Notes under the pieces: model-generated
Told to the model about the DNA's origin: nothing
Database searches by the model: none
What the model saw: the letters and a program-made list of their open reading frames with translations, nothing else
In this document: piece after piece, positions 6,451-7,934 of the stretch
Layout of the letters: each line of letters begins with the position of its first letter
Position numbering within the stretch: the stretch's first letter is position 1
Program-made: the position numbers and the translations under genes
From: Bacteroidota bacterium
GTDB taxonomy: Bacteria; Bacteroidota; Bacteroidia; Chitinophagales; Chitinophagaceae
Direction: 5' to 3'
DNA length: 7,934 nucleotides
Assembly (NCBI GenBank): GCA_023436685.1
Contig: JAEZIL010000043.1
Span: 1-7,934, forward strand

Positions 6451-7562
6451 TGAGCCAAAGAAACATAACATATCATATTTTTTCTGTTGTAAGGGTGTTG
6501 CTGTATCCTTTTGCACTTGTTTATGGCGCTGTGGTTTGGTTGCGCAACCGCTTGTACGACTCCGGTGTTTATGCATCGGTCGAGTTTAGTGTACCCGTTA
6601 TTAGTGTAGGTAATTTATCGGTAGGGGGAACAGGGAAAACCCCACACGTAGAATATTTGGTAAATCTTTTGCAGTATAGCTATAAAGTGGCCACTATGAG
6701 CCGTGGCTATAAGCGCCGCACCCAGGGTTTTATACTGGCCGATGAAAAGTCGAATGCTTTGCAGATAGGCGATGAGCCAATGCAATACCATATGAAGTTT
6801 CCGGAGCTAACAGTGAGCGTTGCAGAAGAGCGCCTGACAGGTATACCCGCATTGCTGCAAAAAAGCCCGCAGGTTGAGGCGGTGATACTTGACGATGCTT
6901 ATCAGCACCGTTCTGTAAAGCCAGGGTTGAACATTCTCATTACTGATTACTCTAAGCCTTTCTATGAAGATCACATTCTGCCTTTAGGCACCTTGCGCGA
7001 AAGCCGTAAAGCCTACCACCGCGCCGATGTGATCATAGTGTCTAAATGCCCGGCTGATGTGGATAATACAATAGCTGCTGAAATGACACATGCTATTAAT
7101 CCGTTGCCCGGTCAAAAAGTGTTTTTCACTACTATCCGCTATGCTTTGCCATACAATGTTTTCACACAAGAAACAGCTTCACTCCAGGGCAAGCATATTG
7201 TATTGGTGTGTGGTATAGCTAAGCCGCAACCATTAGTAGAGAAATTGAAAGAGACAGGTATTGATGTACACGTGCTGTCCTATAACGACCATCACTATTT
7301 TGTAAGTAAAGACCTGGAAGAAATAAAAGCGGCTTACGATAACTGGAATGTACCCGATAAGGTGATTGTAACAACAGAAAAAGACGCTGCACGCCTGCAC
7401 CTGCATGCCGATAAACTTCAGCAATGGGGTATCGATCTGATAGTGCTTCCTATTAAGGTTTCGTTTTTATTTAACAGTGGGAATGATTTTGATACTATAG
7501 TTTTAGACTATGTTGTTAATAGCCTAACTGAAAACCACACATACTATGACGAAAAAACATAA
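6450..7562 (+). CDS. lpxK: Tetraacyldisaccharide 4'-kinase
   Basis: LpxK phosphorylates the 4' position of the tetraacylated disaccharide 1-phosphate to make lipid IVA, at the cytoplasmic face of the inner membrane. From the 6450 start the product is 370 residues. An N-terminal hydrophobic helix (about 9-31, ending VYGAVVWLRN) anchors it. Next come the Walker A loop SVGNLSVGGTGKTP (52-65), SRGYKRR (84-90), GDEP (107-110) and the catalytic-loop motif LDDAYQHR (147-154, with A where many members have G). LPLGTLRES (177-185), a DHHYF element (280-284) and TTEKDAARL (308-316) complete the pattern. An in-frame ATG three codons earlier (6441) exists, but the ATG sharing a base with the ftcD TAA is favoured as a typical re-initiation arrangement. 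Its 3' end overlaps rnr by 17 bp. Its presence means the organism makes lipid A. Confidence 0.94.
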   Translation: MSQRNITYHIFSVVRVLLYPFALVYGAVVWLRNRLYDSGVYASVEFSVPVISVGNLSVGGTGKTPHVEYLVNLLQYSYKVATMSRGYKRRTQGFILADEKSNALQIGDEPMQYHMKFPELTVSVAEERLTGIPALLQKSPQVEAVILDDAYQHRSVKPGLNILITDYSKPFYEDHILPLGTLRESRKAYHRADVIIVSKCPADVDNTIAAEMTHAINPLPGQKVFFTTIRYALPYNVFTQETASLQGKHIVLVCGIAKPQPLVEKLKETGIDVHVLSYNDHHYFVSKDLEEIKAAYDNWNVPDKVIVTTEKDAARLHLHADKLQQWGIDLIVLPIKVSFLFNSGNDFDTIVLDYVVNSLTENHTYYDEKT

Positions 7563-7934
7563 AGCATCGAGCAAAAAGAAAGTAGATAGCTCAGGCAAGA
7601 AAATATATAAAGGTAAATTGGAAATAACCCGCGGCGGAATGGGGTTTGTAATAGTGGAAGGACTGGAAAAGGATGTTTTGATAAAGCGTGACAAGCTGGG
7701 AATGGCATTGAACGGCGACGAGGTGCGTGTAGAAGTGAATGAGCGCGGAAGGAAATTTGGCAGCCGTCCCGAAGGAGTTATAATAGACGTAATAAAACGC
7801 AAGCAATCAGAATTTAGCGGAAGAATAGAAGTTCATCCGCATTTTGCATTTTTAATACCCGATAGTGAAGCCATGCCGGTAGACCTGTTTGTTCCGCTGC
7901 ATTTATTGCATGGTGCAAAGCATGGAGATAAGGC
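7546..7934 (+). CDS. rnr: Ribonuclease R, N-terminal part
   Basis: Partial gene running off the right edge: 129 complete codons from the ATG at 7546. RNase R is a processive 3'-to-5' exoribonuclease that degrades structured RNA. What is visible is a Lys/Ser-rich N-terminal tail (KKHKASSKKK) and then the first OB-fold cold-shock-like region. That region includes YKGKLEITRGGMGFVIVEG, DVLIKRDKLGMALNGDEVRV, PEGVIIDVIKRKQSEFSG and HFAFLIPDSEAMPVDLFVP, which is the N-terminal region pattern of RNase R/VacB in Bacteroidota. The catalytic RNB domain lies beyond the window. The start overlaps the last 17 bp of lpxK in another frame, suggesting coupled translation. The ATG is preferred because the conserved domain begins about 20 residues later and no earlier start in this frame fits better. 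Confidence 0.9.
   Translation, partial: MTKKHKASSKKKVDSSGKKIYKGKLEITRGGMGFVIVEGLEKDVLIKRDKLGMALNGDEVRVEVNERGRKFGSRPEGVIIDVIKRKQSEFSGRIEVHPHFAFLIPDSEAMPVDLFVPLHLLHGAKHGDK

Overview
The window looks like ordinary chromosomal DNA from a member of the Bacteroidota, most likely near the Chitinophagaceae/Chitinophagales (inference). Three things point there. The AIR synthase is the long, roughly 390-residue form that I associate with this phylum. Start codons lack clear Shine-Dalgarno sequences. Two promoters fit the Bacteroidota TTG...TAnnTTTG pattern, and LpxK and a lipobox lipoprotein show a lipid A outer membrane.

Layout. From 1 to about 390 (minus strand) there is the N-terminal piece of a carboxymuconolactone decarboxylase-like gene running off the left edge. 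Just upstream of it, on the same strand, lies a decayed C-terminal part of a Crp/Fnr-type regulator that can only be read by switching frames. From 484 to 1880 (minus) come mtaB, which makes the methylthio group of ms2t6A in tRNA, and, 16 bp after its stop, tRNA-Lys(CTT) with its own terminator and probably its own promoter inside the end of mtaB. A divergent promoter region leads to a plus-strand lipoprotein of unknown function (1965-2519). That gene converges on a minus-strand outer-membrane beta-barrel-like protein (2599-3492), and a perfect palindromic terminator separates the two. purM (3569-4741) and a GNAT acetyltransferase (4767-5369) follow on the minus strand, 25 bp apart.

From 5428 to the right edge a tightly packed plus-strand cluster reads ftcD - lpxK - rnr. 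ftcD and lpxK overlap by one base (TAATG), and lpxK and rnr overlap by 17 bp, so they are very probably co-transcribed and translationally coupled. They belong to unrelated pathways: histidine/one-carbon metabolism, lipid A synthesis and RNA turnover.

I found no CRISPR array, insertion sequence, phage gene or convincing new multi-gene system. The observations most worth a second look are the frame-shifted Crp/Fnr remnant, the tRNA-Lys promoter embedded in mtaB next to a plausible substrate of that enzyme, the tyrosine-rich loops of the barrel protein and the mixed ftcD-lpxK-rnr cluster.
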